A DNA stretch of 64,000 bases from Viridibacillus soli (GCF_016612995.1 NZ_JAEOAH010000001.1:1-64000), one strand, 5' to 3'. Positions 26,927 to 36,494 are shown, numbered from the stretch's first letter. The notes: generated by a model from the letters alone, not told the origin. Program-made: numbers and translations.

Positions 26927-28450
26927 ATGAAAGACACAGAAGCAAAACCTTCGTATGGCCTGTTATTTATATTGATGACGGGTGCATTCGTTGCTTTACT
27001 GAGTAATACATTATTGAATATTGCCTTACCTTCAATCATGAAGGATTTCGACGTAAGTGCAGCAACCGTTCAATGGTTATCAACAGGGTATATGTTAGTG
27101 AACGGAATTATGGTTCCTACTACTGCCTTTCTAATAAAAAAATATAATGCTAGAAGATTATTCTTAATCGCGATGGGACTATTTTCAATTGGTACGCTTT
27201 TAGGAGGATTTGCTCCTGCATTCCCTGTTTTATTAGCGGCTAGAATGATTCAAGCTTCAGGTGCAGCAATTATTATGCCGCTTCTAATGAATGTCATGTT
27301 TACAACCTTTCCACCAGAAAAACGTGGTACATCAATGGGGATGTTCGGCTTAGTCATGTTCTTTGCTCCAGCAATCGGACCTACTTTATCAGGTTGGATT
27401 ATTCAACATTATGAGTGGTCAACTTTATTCTTTGTCATCGCTCCTATTTCAATATTAGTATTGATTTTAGCATTCTTTAAATTACATGATACAAAAGAGA
27501 AAGTGACTGCAACATTAGACTTTTTATCTCTTGTTTTCTCTACATTAGGATTTGGTGGGGTTTTATACGGCTTCAGTTCAGCTGGTAATAAAGGTTGGGA
27601 TGATCCAATCGTAATAATAACACTTGCAGTTGGTGTCGTTTCACTTATTTGCTTTATTTTCCGCCAATTCAAATTAGATGAACCTATGCTTGATTTAAGA
27701 GTATATAAATATCCTATGTTTGCTCTTTCTTCCGTCATTTCTTTCACACTTAATATGGCTATGTTCTCAGCTATGTTATTAATGCCAATCTATTTACAAA
27801 GCATTCGAGGGATTTCTCCCATAGATTCAGGTTTACTGATGTTACCTGGTGCTATTGTGATGGGTATTATGTCTCCTATTACGGGTAAAATATTCGACAA
27901 ATTCGGAGCGAAAGCGTTAGCAATAACGGGTTTAGTCATTACCGTTGTAACAACTTACTTCTTTAGTCAATTGACTGCTACTACTGAATACTCAAATTTA
28001 GTCATATTATATACAGTGCGTATGTTTGGGATTTCGATGGTTATGATGCCAGTTATGACAAATGGTTTAAATCAGCTACCTGCTAAATTCACGCCACATG
28101 GTACCGCTATGAATAGTACGATACAACAAGTTTCTGGCGCTGTAGGTGGTTCTCTTCTTGTAACAATTATGTCCAATCGTTCAGTTACTCATGGTAAAGA
28201 ATTATTGGAAGAAGCTATCAGCAAACTATCTGCACCTCCAACAAAAGAAGTATTAGTACAGATGAAACAACAAATTATGGCTCAAGCAACAATTGAAGGG
28301 ATTAATGATGCATTCTTAGTATCTGCAGGTGTTGCGGTTATAGGAGTTATCTTAGCATTCTTTATTAAAAGAACAAGTTCAGAAAAAAAGAGTGAGAAAA
28401 TTACTGTTAAAGAACCTAATAAGAATGAACCACTTAGTCAAATTCAATAA
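26927..28450 (+). CDS. DHA2 family (EmrB/QacA-type) multidrug efflux MFS transporter
   Basis: A 507-residue protein with 14 predicted membrane helices. Motifs of the drug:H+ antiporter-2 family are present: LNIALPSIMKDFDVSAATVQWLSTGYML in the first segment, LAARMIQASGAAIIMPL and GPTLSGWI (motif C region). It exports hydrophobic compounds using the proton gradient; substrates are unknown. AAAGGAGATG precedes the ATG. A TetR-type repressor is divergent, and a small membrane protein gene follows. Confidence 0.9.
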   Translation: MKDTEAKPSYGLLFILMTGAFVALLSNTLLNIALPSIMKDFDVSAATVQWLSTGYMLVNGIMVPTTAFLIKKYNARRLFLIAMGLFSIGTLLGGFAPAFPVLLAARMIQASGAAIIMPLLMNVMFTTFPPEKRGTSMGMFGLVMFFAPAIGPTLSGWIIQHYEWSTLFFVIAPISILVLILAFFKLHDTKEKVTATLDFLSLVFSTLGFGGVLYGFSSAGNKGWDDPIVIITLAVGVVSLICFIFRQFKLDEPMLDLRVYKYPMFALSSVISFTLNMAMFSAMLLMPIYLQSIRGISPIDSGLLMLPGAIVMGIMSPITGKIFDKFGAKALAITGLVITVVTTYFFSQLTATTEYSNLVILYTVRMFGISMVMMPVMTNGLNQLPAKFTPHGTAMNSTIQQVSGAVGGSLLVTIMSNRSVTHGKELLEEAISKLSAPPTKEVLVQMKQQIMAQATIEGINDAFLVSAGVAVIGVILAFFIKRTSSEKKSEKITVKEPNKNEPLSQIQ

Positions 28451-28488
28451 CTTGCCTTTTAATCCGGAAGTTAGAGGAGAGGAGCCCA

Positions 28489-28716
28489 TTGTCTGATTGG
28501 CAAAGTAATATCAACACGTTTACAAATATTTTTATTTTCCTATATTTAATACAATATGTAATCAGCTTTTTTAAGAAAGAACATTCGCTTACTAATAGAA
28601 AGATCCTTGTAAACTGTTTTTTACTTTCATTATTAGTCATCATTTCATTACCTCTTTTAGATGTAGTTGAAATAGAACTCGATTTTATAATTGATTTCCC
28701 ATTCAGAAAACGATAA
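28489..28716 (+). CDS. Small two-helix membrane protein of unknown function
   Basis: A 75-residue frame from a TTG start behind AGAGGAG (6-base spacing), 38 bp after the efflux gene and before a terminator, so probably cotranscribed. Two hydrophobic helices (about residues 13-27 and 42-57) are joined by a basic loop. I do not recognise it. It could be an accessory subunit of the pump. The good ribosome site and position support a real gene. Confidence 0.5.
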   Translation: MSDWQSNINTFTNIFIFLYLIQYVISFFKKEHSLTNRKILVNCFLLSLLVIISLPLLDVVEIELDFIIDFPFRKR

Positions 28717-28726
28717 TAGATAGATT

Positions 28727-28771
28727 GAAAACCCCTACCCTTTACTAAATTAGTAGAAGGTAGGGGTTTTC
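28727..28771. terminator. Bidirectional terminator after the efflux operon
   Basis: GAAAACCCCTACC (28727-28739) pairs with GGTAGGGGTTTTC (28759-28771). It serves the plus-strand pump unit and the converging minus-strand gene. Confidence 0.85.
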
Positions 28772-29166
28772 TATTCACTTTCATAGTCAACGTTAATCTT
28801 CTTTTTTAGTGTCCAAAGTAATACTTGGTCTTCACTACTAGTTCCTTGCAAATATATCGCTTCTACATTCGCTAAATTCGGGTCCTTTATAGTAAAATCA
28901 AAGCCGCCTGATTGACCTCCTGCGAGCACTGTCTTCATTCTCAGATAAAATTTTCCATCCATAATATCAAAAGTATAACCTGCATATTGTCTGGCGCTTT
29001 CAGTGAAATCTCCTTTCACATGTAATATTTGTCCATCTTCAACTTGCACTTTTTCAATTTGAATTGCTGCTGTATCTGTTAATTTCGCAACAAATGTATA
29101 TATGGCAACGCCCAAAATAGCTATAGTAAGAATTGCTGAAATGGCTCCTATTAGTAAACTTCTCAT
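28771..29166 (-). CDS. Membrane-anchored protein of unknown function
   Basis: A 131-residue protein with one N-terminal membrane helix (about residues 3-24) and an extracytoplasmic beta-rich domain without cysteines. Three consecutive ATG codons are possible starts; the last (29166) gives the best spacing to GGGAG. No family recognised. It is monocistronic and convergent with the efflux unit. Confidence 0.55.
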   Translation of the reverse strand: MRSLLIGAISAILTIAILGVAIYTFVAKLTDTAAIQIEKVQVEDGQILHVKGDFTESARQYAGYTFDIMDGKFYLRMKTVLAGGQSGGFDFTIKDPNLANVEAIYLQGTSSEDQVLLWTLKKKINVDYESE

Positions 29167-29325
29167 CATCATTCTCCCATTCGTGTAGTCATACAATCCA
29201 CTCTAATACATTTTTACTACGCACTCTATATTCAAGGTTTATCAATCTTATCGTATTATTTTCAGTAATATATGGTATGGTATATATTGTATTATTTACA
29301 ACATTTGAACTACGGAGGTATTACT

Positions 29326-29586
29326 ATGAAAAAAACATTATTTGCAACATTCACAACAACATTACTTCTCGGATTATCCGTTCTCCCGTTAGAAACAGAT
29401 GCTTCAGCTAAAACGTTCAAAAATTGCACAGAACTCAATAAAGTCTACAAAGGCGGCGTTGCTAAAAATGACAAAGTGAAAAATAAAGGCGGAAAAACAA
29501 AATATACGCCAACTGTTTCTGCAAAACTTTATGCAGCAAATGCTACGAAAGACCGCGATTCAGACGGCATTGCTTGTGAAAGATAA
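29326..29586 (+). CDS. Small secreted Excalibur-domain protein
   Basis: An 86-residue protein behind CGGAGG. A signal peptide (about residues 1-26, cleavage near ASA) precedes one Excalibur calcium-binding domain, FKNCTELNKVYKGGV ... DRDSDGIACER. The DxDxDGIxCE ending is the EF-hand-like calcium site, and the two cysteines likely form a disulfide. It is exported to the cell surface or medium. Function unknown. Confidence 0.85.
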   Translation: MKKTLFATFTTTLLLGLSVLPLETDASAKTFKNCTELNKVYKGGVAKNDKVKNKGGKTKYTPTVSAKLYAANATKDRDSDGIACER

Positions 29587-29603
29587 GCCCTTCTCATAAC
29601 AAA

Positions 29604-29635
29604 ACAAGCACCTTCCATTTGTGGAAAGTGCTTGT
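29604..29635. terminator. Bidirectional terminator between the Excalibur gene and zur
   Basis: ACAAGCACCTTCCA pairs with TGGAAAGTGCTTGT (one mismatch) between two converging genes. Confidence 0.75.
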
Positions 29636-29652
29636 CTTTATTGGTCTACATT

Positions 29653-30078
29653 TTATTTGTGCTGACAATTACGACAATCTGGACATTTGCCATAAATTTC
29701 GAATTTGTGATCATCGATTTCGTATGATGGTAGCTGCTCTTGTAGGAGGTCCATTGGGCAGAGATGAATTTCTTTAATATTGCCACACGCCATACAGATG
29801 AAATGGTGATGATGGTGCTCTGTTTCACATTGCATGCGGAAGTGGCGCTCACTGGAAAGCTCGGTTTCTTCAAGAATTCCTAATTGAACAAAGGTTGCAA
29901 GATTACGATATATTGTGTCATAACTCATGCCAGGGTAGTCTTTCTTCATCACAACTAGTAGGTCACGGGCCGTTAAATATTTTTCTGTAGCGGCAAACAT
30001 TTCTAAGATTTGTTCTCGTTTGTCCGTTTTTTTATAGCCACTTTCTTTTAATATTTCCCATGCTTTTGAAATATTCAT
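29653..30078 (-). CDS. zur: Fur family zinc uptake regulator
   Basis: A 141-residue metal-dependent repressor. The N-terminal winged helix (KRYEQILEMF-like start, [17 protein letters not shown]) is followed by the metal-binding domain with HHHHHF and the structural zinc cysteines CMACG and CPDC. It follows znuB by 21 bp and is cotranscribed with the zinc transporter, which together with the Zur box upstream of znuC identifies it as Zur rather than Fur or PerR. It matches B. subtilis yqfV (zur). Confidence 0.9.
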   Translation of the reverse strand: MNISKAWEILKESGYKKTDKREQILEMFAATEKYLTARDLLVVMKKDYPGMSYDTIYRNLATFVQLGILEETELSSERHFRMQCETEHHHHHFICMACGNIKEIHLCPMDLLQEQLPSYEIDDHKFEIYGKCPDCRNCQHK

Positions 30079-30099
30079 ACCCTAACTCTCCCTTCTAAA

Positions 30100-30942
30100 C
30101 TAAGCGCGTACGCTCATCGAAATCTTTTTGCCAATAATGACAACTAATAAAATCAATATAGAGATGACGACAATCGTACCACCCGGTGCTAAGTCTAAGT
30201 AAAAGGCTGATACAAGCCCCGCAATTACCGCTGCTTCACCGAATACAATCGCATAGAGAATGGCTTGTTTAAAGCCCTTCGCAATACGAATACTTGCTGC
30301 AACTGGCAACGTCATCAATGACGACACTAGTAAAATACCAACAATGCGCATGCTAGCAGCGATCACTAGTGCTGTAATAATCATAAATAATAAGTGAATC
30401 CATTTAGCTGGTAAGCCACTTGCCTTTGCATATTCATCATCAAATGATAAAACGAATAATTCTTTATAAAATAAATAAATAAAGGCTAGCACTAACACTG
30501 CAATTGCCACAACTATGAATAAATCCTGTCTGCTAACAGCGGATACTGAGCCAAATAAATAACTAAATAAATCCGTGCTAAATCCTTTTGCAAGTGAGAT
30601 AAAGATTGCACTAATCCCTATCCCACCCGACATAATAATCGGAATAGCTAGCTCCTCATAATGCTTATAGAGACGACGTAAGCGTTCGATTAATACAGAG
30701 CCACTAACAGATGCAACAATCCCTAAATACAGCGGATTAAGTAATGCTAGCCCCGTGAATGTTTGGCTTAAATAAAGACTTCCTGCAATCCCTGCAAGGG
30801 TTACATGGCTGAGTGCATCTGCAATTAACGATAGTCTTCTGACGACGATGAAAACCCCAAGTAACGGTGCAATGATTCCGATAATAATGCCGGATAAAAA
30901 TGCGTTTTGTAAAAATTCATAATGTAGGATAGATGAAATCAT
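30100..30942 (-). CDS. znuB: Zinc ABC transporter permease
   Basis: A 280-residue ABC-3 family membrane protein with eight or nine helices. Recognisable parts are GVFIVVRRLSLIADALSHVTLAG near the N terminus and FDDEYAKASGLP before the last helices. It overlaps znuC by 4 bp (ATGA), so translation is coupled. The substrate assignment to zinc rests on the adjacent zur gene and Zur box. No binding-protein gene (znuA) is nearby. Confidence 0.88.
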   Translation of the reverse strand: MISSILHYEFLQNAFLSGIIIGIIAPLLGVFIVVRRLSLIADALSHVTLAGIAGSLYLSQTFTGLALLNPLYLGIVASVSGSVLIERLRRLYKHYEELAIPIIMSGGIGISAIFISLAKGFSTDLFSYLFGSVSAVSRQDLFIVVAIAVLVLAFIYLFYKELFVLSFDDEYAKASGLPAKWIHLLFMIITALVIAASMRIVGILLVSSLMTLPVAASIRIAKGFKQAILYAIVFGEAAVIAGLVSAFYLDLAPGGTIVVISILILLVVIIGKKISMSVRA

Positions 30943-31712
30943 TGCGTCTTCTCCTCTTTAGTATGGTGAATTTTACGTACAACGTGACCATACCAAGCAT
31001 TCAATTGATCGGCTGATAAAGAATCGTAATCATTTTTGAAGCCGTGAAAATGAATCGTTTGATTTAAACAAGCAACATGGCTAATTCGATTTGAAACTGT
31101 ATCAACGTCATGTGTCACTAAAATCATTGTCATTTGATGGTCCTCATTTAAGCTTGCGAGCATATCATAAAATGACTGCACATTTTCGTGGTCAATCCCA
31201 ACCGTCGGCTCATCTAAGATTAATAGCTTCGGCTCTGCGACAAGCGCTCTTGCAATAAAGACACGCTGCTGCTGTCCGCCTGACAACTCACCGATATTAC
31301 GATCCGCAAAGCCATCCATGCCGACATCTCGTAATGCTTGTATTACTTTAGAATTTTGACTAGCTAAGTGGCGCTTAAAAAGACCAATCTTCTTTGTTAA
31401 GCCACTTGCAACAACTTCTTTGACTGTTGCTGGGAAACCCGAGTTAAAGGAGTTTGATTTTTGTGAAACATAACCAATCCACTCACGATGTTTAAATGTA
31501 TTTGCTGGCTGTCCGAACAATTCGATTTGGCCAGATGTTGATTTCATTAAACCTAAAATGAGCTTTAACAGTGTGGATTTCCCCGAGCCGTTTGGACCAA
31601 GTAATGCGAGAAAATCGCCTTGCTCTACTTTTAAAGAAATATTTGTTAACACTTGCGTATAGTCATATTGGAATGAAACACTTTTTAATTCGATTAAAGG
31701 CAGTTGCGCCAT
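30939..31712 (-). CDS. znuC: Zinc ABC transporter ATP-binding protein
   Basis: A 257-residue ABC ATPase with Walker A GPNGSGKST, Q-loop YVSQKS, signature LSGGQQQR, Walker B LLILDEP and switch histidine VTHD. It energises zinc import with ZnuB. First gene of znuC-znuB-zur, under a sigma-A-type promoter and Zur box at 31730-31789. Confidence 0.9.
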   Translation of the reverse strand: MAQLPLIELKSVSFQYDYTQVLTNISLKVEQGDFLALLGPNGSGKSTLLKLILGLMKSTSGQIELFGQPANTFKHREWIGYVSQKSNSFNSGFPATVKEVVASGLTKKIGLFKRHLASQNSKVIQALRDVGMDGFADRNIGELSGGQQQRVFIARALVAEPKLLILDEPTVGIDHENVQSFYDMLASLNEDHQMTMILVTHDVDTVSNRISHVACLNQTIHFHGFKNDYDSLSADQLNAWYGHVVRKIHHTKEEKTQ

Positions 31713-31729
31713 ATTCTTCGCTTCTTTCT

Positions 31730-31789
31730 AATTCAGAATCATTACGATTTACAAAATATTAGTATAAGTGAAAGATGGCACTTTGTAAA
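31730..31789 (-). promoter_or_regulatory. znuCB-zur promoter with Zur box
   Basis: On the minus strand TTTACA and TATACT are separated by 17 bp (31761-31789). Just downstream lies AAATCGTAATGATTCTGAATT (31730-31750 with one flanking base). Its left half matches the B. subtilis Zur box half-site AAATCGTAAT exactly; the right half is degenerate. Repression by Zur with zinc is inferred. Confidence 0.65.
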
Positions 31790-31815
31790 GTACGAATACT
31801 TGAAAGGGTGAATGT

Positions 31816-32055
31816 ATGGATTATGTTTCATTAGTACAGGAATTCCAAGGCAAATCGGATGAGGAGCTTGCCCTCTATGCGAAACATTATAAGATTCCAT
31901 TATCGAAAAAAGAAATTCAAAAGTTGCGCCCACTATTATCGTCCTTTTCCCTTCAATGGGTGCTAATGGGTATACCCGATCACGTTATGCGGGATATTGA
32001 GAAGGCCATTGGTAAACAGAAAACAGCAGATCTACTAAAACAGTTTGGTAGGTAA
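31816..32055 (+). CDS. yqfT: DUF2624 family protein (YqfT-like)
   Basis: A 79-residue helical cytoplasmic protein behind AAAGGGTG. The sequence DEELALYAKHYKIPLSKKEIQKL and its position between nfo and the zinc transporter match the DUF2624/YqfT family of Bacillales. Function unknown. It ends in a strong bidirectional terminator shared with nfo. Confidence 0.75.
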   Translation: MDYVSLVQEFQGKSDEELALYAKHYKIPLSKKEIQKLRPLLSSFSLQWVLMGIPDHVMRDIEKAIGKQKTADLLKQFGR

Positions 32056-32101
32056 CGTTTTAGTTCATCATGACAATCAGATTATAATAGCACACAACAA
32101 A

Positions 32102-32139
32102 AGAAGACTTCTCACCTTTTTAGGTGAGAAGTCTTCTTA
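32102..32139. terminator. Bidirectional terminator between yqfT and nfo
   Basis: A perfect 17-bp inverted repeat (32102-32118 with 32123-32139) between convergent genes, with A-rich and T-rich ends. Confidence 0.9.
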
Positions 32140-32147
32140 AATCAAAG

Positions 32148-33038
32148 TTATTCCCCTCTTAATGCATCGATTTTCTCAGGCATAAAAGTTTGACTGCGGA
32201 ACATTTCAATTTCATAAGCATATGGTGCTTTTTTATTTTTTGCATCTGTACCAACAAAAGGTGTTTCTAAAATTTTCGGTACATCTCGGAATGCTTCATG
32301 ATGGACGATGCGGTTTAAGGCGTCAAAGCCGATATGACCAAAGCCGATATTCTCGTGACGGTCCTTCGCTGCTCCACAAACATTTTTACTATCATTGATA
32401 TGAAGCACTTTGATGCGATCGATACCAATCGTTTTATCGAAATTTTCTAGTACTCCGTCAAAATCATTTATAATATCATAACCTGCATCATGTGTGTGAC
32501 AAGTGTCAAAGCAAATAGACAGACGTTCGTTGTTTTTCACACCGTCGAAAATTTGAGCAAGTTCTTCGAATGTGCGACCACATTCAGAGCCTTTACCTGC
32601 CATTGTTTCGAGGGCGATTTGAACTGGATAATCTTGTGATAAGACTTCGTTTAGTCCTTCGATGATTCTCGCAATACCAACGTCAGCACCTGCGCCAACA
32701 TGGGCACCTGGATGTAAGACAATTTGTTTTGCTCCAATTGCTGCTGTACGTTCGATTTCTTTTTGAAGGAAATCAACACCAAGTGCGAATACTTCAGGTT
32801 TTGTCGTATTTGCGATATTGATAATATATGGTGCATGGACAACGATATTCGATAGTCCATGCTCCGTCATATGCAATTGTCCTGCATCAATATTCAACTC
32901 TTCAATTGGTTTTCTGCGCGTATTTTGAGGAGCACCTGTATAGATCATGAAAGTGGATGCCCCGTAGGATGCCGCTTCTTCACTAGAAGCTAGCAGCATT
33001 TTCTTGCCGCTCATAGATACGTGTGAGCCAATAAGCAT
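32148..33038 (-). CDS. nfo: Endonuclease IV (apurinic/apyrimidinic endonuclease)
   Basis: A 296-residue TIM-barrel DNA-repair enzyme that cuts 5' of abasic sites. The zinc-binding signatures are intact: [37 protein letters not shown] and [10 protein letters not shown] with the ENIGFGHIG ending. It lies 20 bp downstream of cshB and is likely cotranscribed, as in B. subtilis (yqfR-yqfS). Confidence 0.93.
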   Translation of the reverse strand: MLIGSHVSMSGKKMLLASSEEAASYGASTFMIYTGAPQNTRRKPIEELNIDAGQLHMTEHGLSNIVVHAPYIINIANTTKPEVFALGVDFLQKEIERTAAIGAKQIVLHPGAHVGAGADVGIARIIEGLNEVLSQDYPVQIALETMAGKGSECGRTFEELAQIFDGVKNNERLSICFDTCHTHDAGYDIINDFDGVLENFDKTIGIDRIKVLHINDSKNVCGAAKDRHENIGFGHIGFDALNRIVHHEAFRDVPKILETPFVGTDAKNKKAPYAYEIEMFRSQTFMPEKIDALRGE

Positions 33039-33058
33039 GGTCTGTGGTCCCCCCTTAA

Positions 33059-34357
33059 TTATTTCTGGCGGTTTTTCAAACGACGTTCACGTTTTTTAAC
33101 TTTGTCCATTTCCCATTTCATATTACGTTTGTAGCCTGGTTTAACCTTTTTAGGTTTACGGACAAGTGCTTTCGCTTTTTTGTCGATAGCATTTTCTTTT
33201 TTCTCACGGTTTTGGCGTGCATGACGTTCTTTCATGTCCACTAGTTGGCCATTCTTAATGTCTTTTGGTTGGAATGGTATACCCATTTTCTCAACACGTG
33301 CAATTCCATCTTCTTCAGACGGTTCGAAAATAGTAATAGCCGTTCCTTTGTTACCTGCACGAGCTGTACGGCCTACGCGGTGAATGAAGAATTCTAAATC
33401 AGAAGGCAATTCGTAGTTAATAACATGGCTGACTCCAGGAATATCGATGCCACGTGCAGCAAGATCTGTTGCAACAATGTATTGGAATTCCAGGTCACGT
33501 ACTTGTTTCATCACTTTTTTACGATCACGTGGTGAAAGATCTCCATGAATACGTCCTGCTTTTACGCCGTTATTTGCTAAGAAATCAGCAACATAGTTCG
33601 CTTGTGAACGTGTATTGGTGAAGATAATTGCTAAATACGGATTGATTGTTTTCATCACTTCAAGTAAGCGGCTATTTTTTGATTTACTACGTGTTGATAC
33701 TAAATAGAAATCTAAGTTTTCCGCTACTGGTCGTTTATCATCCATTTTAATGTGGACTGGCGAAGACATGTATTTTTTCAAGAAAGGTTGTAATTTCTCA
33801 GGAATTGTTGCAGAGAATACGTACATTTCAAGGTTTTCTGGCATTTGAGAAGCAAATTTATCGATATCCTCGATGAAGCCCATGTCGAATGCAAGGTCTG
33901 CTTCGTCTACCACTAGAATCGGCGCTGTATATAATAACAATGCTTTTTCATCAACTAAATCACGAATACGTCCTGGTGTACCGACAACGATTTGCGGTTG
34001 TGTTTTTAGTTTATCGATTGAGCGTTGTTTGTCTGTACCCCCGATGAACAATTTGGCTTGGATCGATGTTTCTTCAATCAGTTTTTGCAACTCTGCGTAA
34101 ATTTGTGTTGCAAGTTCACGAGTTGGTGCAGCAATGACCGCTTGCACTTCCTCTTTATCTGCACGGATGCGTTCTACGATTGGAATAAGGAAACTATGTG
34201 TTTTCCCTGTACCTGTATGCGCTTGTCCGATTGCACTTTTCTCTTTTAAAACGAGCGGAATAATTTCCTTTTGGATAGGCGTCGGTTCTGTGAAGCCTAA
34301 TTTCTTAATTGCATTTTGCAAAAAAGGTTGAAAATTGTAATCTGAATATTTGGACAT
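33059..34357 (-). CDS. cshB: DEAD-box RNA helicase CshB
   Basis: A 432-residue ATP-dependent RNA helicase. Motifs in order: Q motif [17 protein letters not shown], Ia [30 protein letters not shown] and [11 protein letters not shown] short lysine/arginine-rich tail follows (about 370-432), fitting RNA binding. I chose ATG 34357 behind GGAGGGAC; the frame is open to 34405. The yqfR position supports CshB, linked to cold adaptation and ribosome or mRNA remodelling. Confidence 0.92.
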   Translation of the reverse strand: MSKYSDYNFQPFLQNAIKKLGFTEPTPIQKEIIPLVLKEKSAIGQAHTGTGKTHSFLIPIVERIRADKEEVQAVIAAPTRELATQIYAELQKLIEETSIQAKLFIGGTDKQRSIDKLKTQPQIVVGTPGRIRDLVDEKALLLYTAPILVVDEADLAFDMGFIEDIDKFASQMPENLEMYVFSATIPEKLQPFLKKYMSSPVHIKMDDKRPVAENLDFYLVSTRSKSKNSRLLEVMKTINPYLAIIFTNTRSQANYVADFLANNGVKAGRIHGDLSPRDRKKVMKQVRDLEFQYIVATDLAARGIDIPGVSHVINYELPSDLEFFIHRVGRTARAGNKGTAITIFEPSEEDGIARVEKMGIPFQPKDIKNGQLVDMKERHARQNREKKENAIDKKAKALVRKPKKVKPGYKRNMKWEMDKVKKRERRLKNRQK

Positions 34358-34531
34358 AATTGTCCCTCCTAACTTACTTACCTTATTGTAACATGATTCG
34401 TACATTTAGTAGACCATTTGCATATGATATCTATTAATACTACGTACGTCAATTCAAGGCGGCTATTATTTTGAAAAATAAGGGCTGATTTTGATAAAAA
34501 TGTGCAAATTTCAATCGAAAGGAGAACATCA

Positions 34532-35227
34532 ATGCGATATTCATCATTTTATCCGTTTGCGCAAGGTTTATCGCAAGCCGGGGGTGCATTTGGTGGCGCA
34601 GCTCCTGGCGCTGCTAACATGTTTGCTAGAGGGGCTGGGAATGCTGCTCCTGGGGCTGCAGGCATGTTTGCTAGGGGGGCCGCTGCTGCTCCTGAGGCTG
34701 CTGGTATGTTTGCTAGAGGTGCGGCTGGGGCTGGACCTGGGGCTGGCATGTTTGCTAGGGGCGCCGCTGCTGCTGCTCCTGAGGCTGCTGGTATGTTTGG
34801 TAGAGGCGCTGCTGGGGCTGGGGCTGGCGCTGCTGGCATGTTTGCTAGGGGCGCTGCCGCTGCTGCCGGCCCTGGAGCTGCCGGTATTGGCAATGTAGCC
34901 GGTGCTGTAGGCGGTTTGGCGAAGATGGATCAATATTTGGCAACTGCTGATAAATTTATGTCGACTGCACAACAATTCACCCCTATTTTTAAGCAAATGT
35001 CGCCAATGTTCCAAAACTTACCTGCTCTCTATAAATTATACAAAGGTTTTAAATCAATTCCGTCACCTACTGACGGAGCAGCTACTAAAGAACAAGAAAC
35101 GAGCTCTCCTGCAGCTAGCCGAGGAGGGGGGTTGTTTGGAAGAAACAGCTCTGCCCCTGAAATTCGAAGTAACCCGCCTGAAATAACAAAACCATCAACA
35201 CCACGCATATTCCAACCGCCATTTTAA
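34532..35227 (+). CDS. yqfQ: YqfQ/VrrA-like repeat protein
   Basis: A 231-residue protein behind AAAGGAG. Residues about 10-115 are glycine/alanine-rich tandem repeats built on MFARGA with Ala/Gly/Pro spacers, about six copies. The coding region 34590-34910 is strikingly GC-rich compared with its surroundings. The C-terminal half has a conserved helical region (KMDQYLATADKFMSTAQQF) and a Pro/Ser-rich tail. It occupies the yqfQ place, whose B. anthracis relative is the variable vrrA locus. Function is unknown; spore association has been suggested for the family. Confidence 0.75.
   Translation: MRYSSFYPFAQGLSQAGGAFGGAAPGAANMFARGAGNAAPGAAGMFARGAAAAPEAAGMFARGAAGAGPGAGMFARGAAAAAPEAAGMFGRGAAGAGAGAAGMFARGAAAAAGPGAAGIGNVAGAVGGLAKMDQYLATADKFMSTAQQFTPIFKQMSPMFQNLPALYKLYKGFKSIPSPTDGAATKEQETSSPAASRGGGLFGRNSSAPEIRSNPPEITKPSTPRIFQPPF
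34616..34870 (+). repeat. In-frame GC-rich tandem repeats within yqfQ
   Basis: About six imperfect copies encode an MFARGA core with alternating Ala-rich and Gly-rich spacers of 9-14 residues. Unit lengths are multiples of three, so copy changes keep the reading frame. The block is a good candidate for a variable-number repeat. Confidence 0.8.
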
Positions 35228-35308
35228 TGAAATCGTAACCGATTCTTTGTATAAAGATGGACTGTCCGTTATAATAGAATTCAACGAGCAATGAAAGGAG
35301 TTCGGATC

Positions 35309-36289
35309 ATGCAAGTAACTAAAATCACGCCACGAGGATATTGCTATGGTGTTGTCGATGCCATGGTCATCGCGCGCAACGCTGCATTAGATAAAACACT
35401 ACCTAGACCTATCTATATTCTCGGAATGATCGTTCATAATAAACATGTAACGGACGCATTTGAACAAGACGGAATTATTACGCTTGATGGTGCAAACCGT
35501 AAAGACATTTTAGACAAAGTTGACAAAGGTACAGTCATTTTCACAGCTCACGGGGTATCTCCTGAAATTCGTGAAGTTGCACGTCAAAAAGGCTTAGTAT
35601 CAATTGATGCCACATGCCCAGACGTAACTGTAACCCACGATTTAATCGCCGAAAAATCACAAGAGGGATATGACATCATCTATATCGGCAAAAAAGGCCA
35701 TCCAGAGCCAGAAGGTGCCATTGGTGTCGCACCTGATCATGTACATTTAGTGCAATCTCTTGAAGATATCGACCATCTAGTATTAAATCGAGAAAAATTA
35801 CTTGTGACAAACCAAACGACAATGAGTCAATGGGATGTAGCACATTTAATGAAGCGCCTAGAAGAGAAGTTCCCAAACATCGAAGTGCATAAAGAAATTT
35901 GTCTTGCAACTCAAGTACGCCAAGAAGCTGTTGCAAAACAAGCTGGTGCAACTGATTTGTTAATCGTTGTTGGAGATCCAAAAAGTAATAACTCCAACCG
36001 CTTAACTCAAGTTTCTGAAGAAATTGCACATACGAAATCTTTCCGCATCGCAGACCTTTCTGAATTAAAATTAGAATGGTTAGAAGGCGTTGACACAGTA
36101 GGTGTCACAGCTGGTGCCTCTACGCCAACACCTATCGTCAAGGAAGTTATCAATTTCCTTGATCAATTCGAACCAGCAGACCCAACTACACACAGCTTGG
36201 AACGCTCTGTCACAATAGATAGAATCCTACCAAAAATTAAAACACCTAAGCCGGTTATCAAAATCGAACCATACCCTGCTTCGGAATAA
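35309..36289 (+). CDS. ispH: 4-hydroxy-3-methylbut-2-enyl diphosphate reductase
   Basis: The last enzyme of the MEP pathway, reducing HMBPP to IPP and DMAPP with a [4Fe-4S] cluster. The protein has 326 residues; the three cluster cysteines are in RGYCYGV (Cys12), DATCPDV and EICLATQ, and the TNQTTMS and KSNNSNRL motifs are present. ATG 35309 lies behind AAAGGAG. Divergent neighbours and a strong terminator suggest a single-gene unit. Confidence 0.95.
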   Translation: MQVTKITPRGYCYGVVDAMVIARNAALDKTLPRPIYILGMIVHNKHVTDAFEQDGIITLDGANRKDILDKVDKGTVIFTAHGVSPEIREVARQKGLVSIDATCPDVTVTHDLIAEKSQEGYDIIYIGKKGHPEPEGAIGVAPDHVHLVQSLEDIDHLVLNREKLLVTNQTTMSQWDVAHLMKRLEEKFPNIEVHKEICLATQVRQEAVAKQAGATDLLIVVGDPKSNNSNRLTQVSEEIAHTKSFRIADLSELKLEWLEGVDTVGVTAGASTPTPIVKEVINFLDQFEPADPTTHSLERSVTIDRILPKIKTPKPVIKIEPYPASE

Positions 36290-36295
36290 GTTTAC

Positions 36296-36337
36296 AGAGC
36301 CTCTGATGTTGAAAGTTGACATTAGGGGCTTTTTTGG
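36296..36337 (+). terminator. Terminator of ispH
   Basis: AGCCTCTGATGT pairs with ACATTAGGGGCT (G-U allowed), followed by TTTTTTGG. Confidence 0.8.
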
Positions 36338-36356
36338 TCTGATAGGTTGGATGACC

Positions 36357-36474
36357 ACTCAAACTTCAGCTTTTATAACTGGGTTCTCCTTCTTTGACTC
36401 TGGTCTTTTCTTTTATCACTCAAGCTCCATCTTCTATGACTCAAGTACTTTCTTTTATCATTCGGCCACTTGCC
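36357..36474. repeat. Degenerate 21-bp intergenic tandem repeat
   Basis: Five to six imperfect units of 21 bp (one of 19 bp) starting ACTC and ending TTTTATC/TCTATG. On the minus strand the unit reads GATAAAAG...CTTGAGT. It fills the gap between the ispH terminator and the yqfO terminator and encodes nothing. Similar degenerate repeats occur in other Bacillales genomes as far as I recall. Confidence 0.6.
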
Positions 36475-36494
36475 TCACCTAAACTACTCAAAAA

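Noticed and set aside
34549-34893. Antisense alanine/proline-rich frame in the yqfQ repeats
   Set aside because: GC-rich repeats of codon-multiple length keep all frames open on both strands; only the plus frame has a ribosome site and continues beyond the repeats.
36357-36474. Short tandem repeats considered as a CRISPR array
   Set aside because: Units are contiguous, degenerate and without spacers; no cas genes occur in the window.
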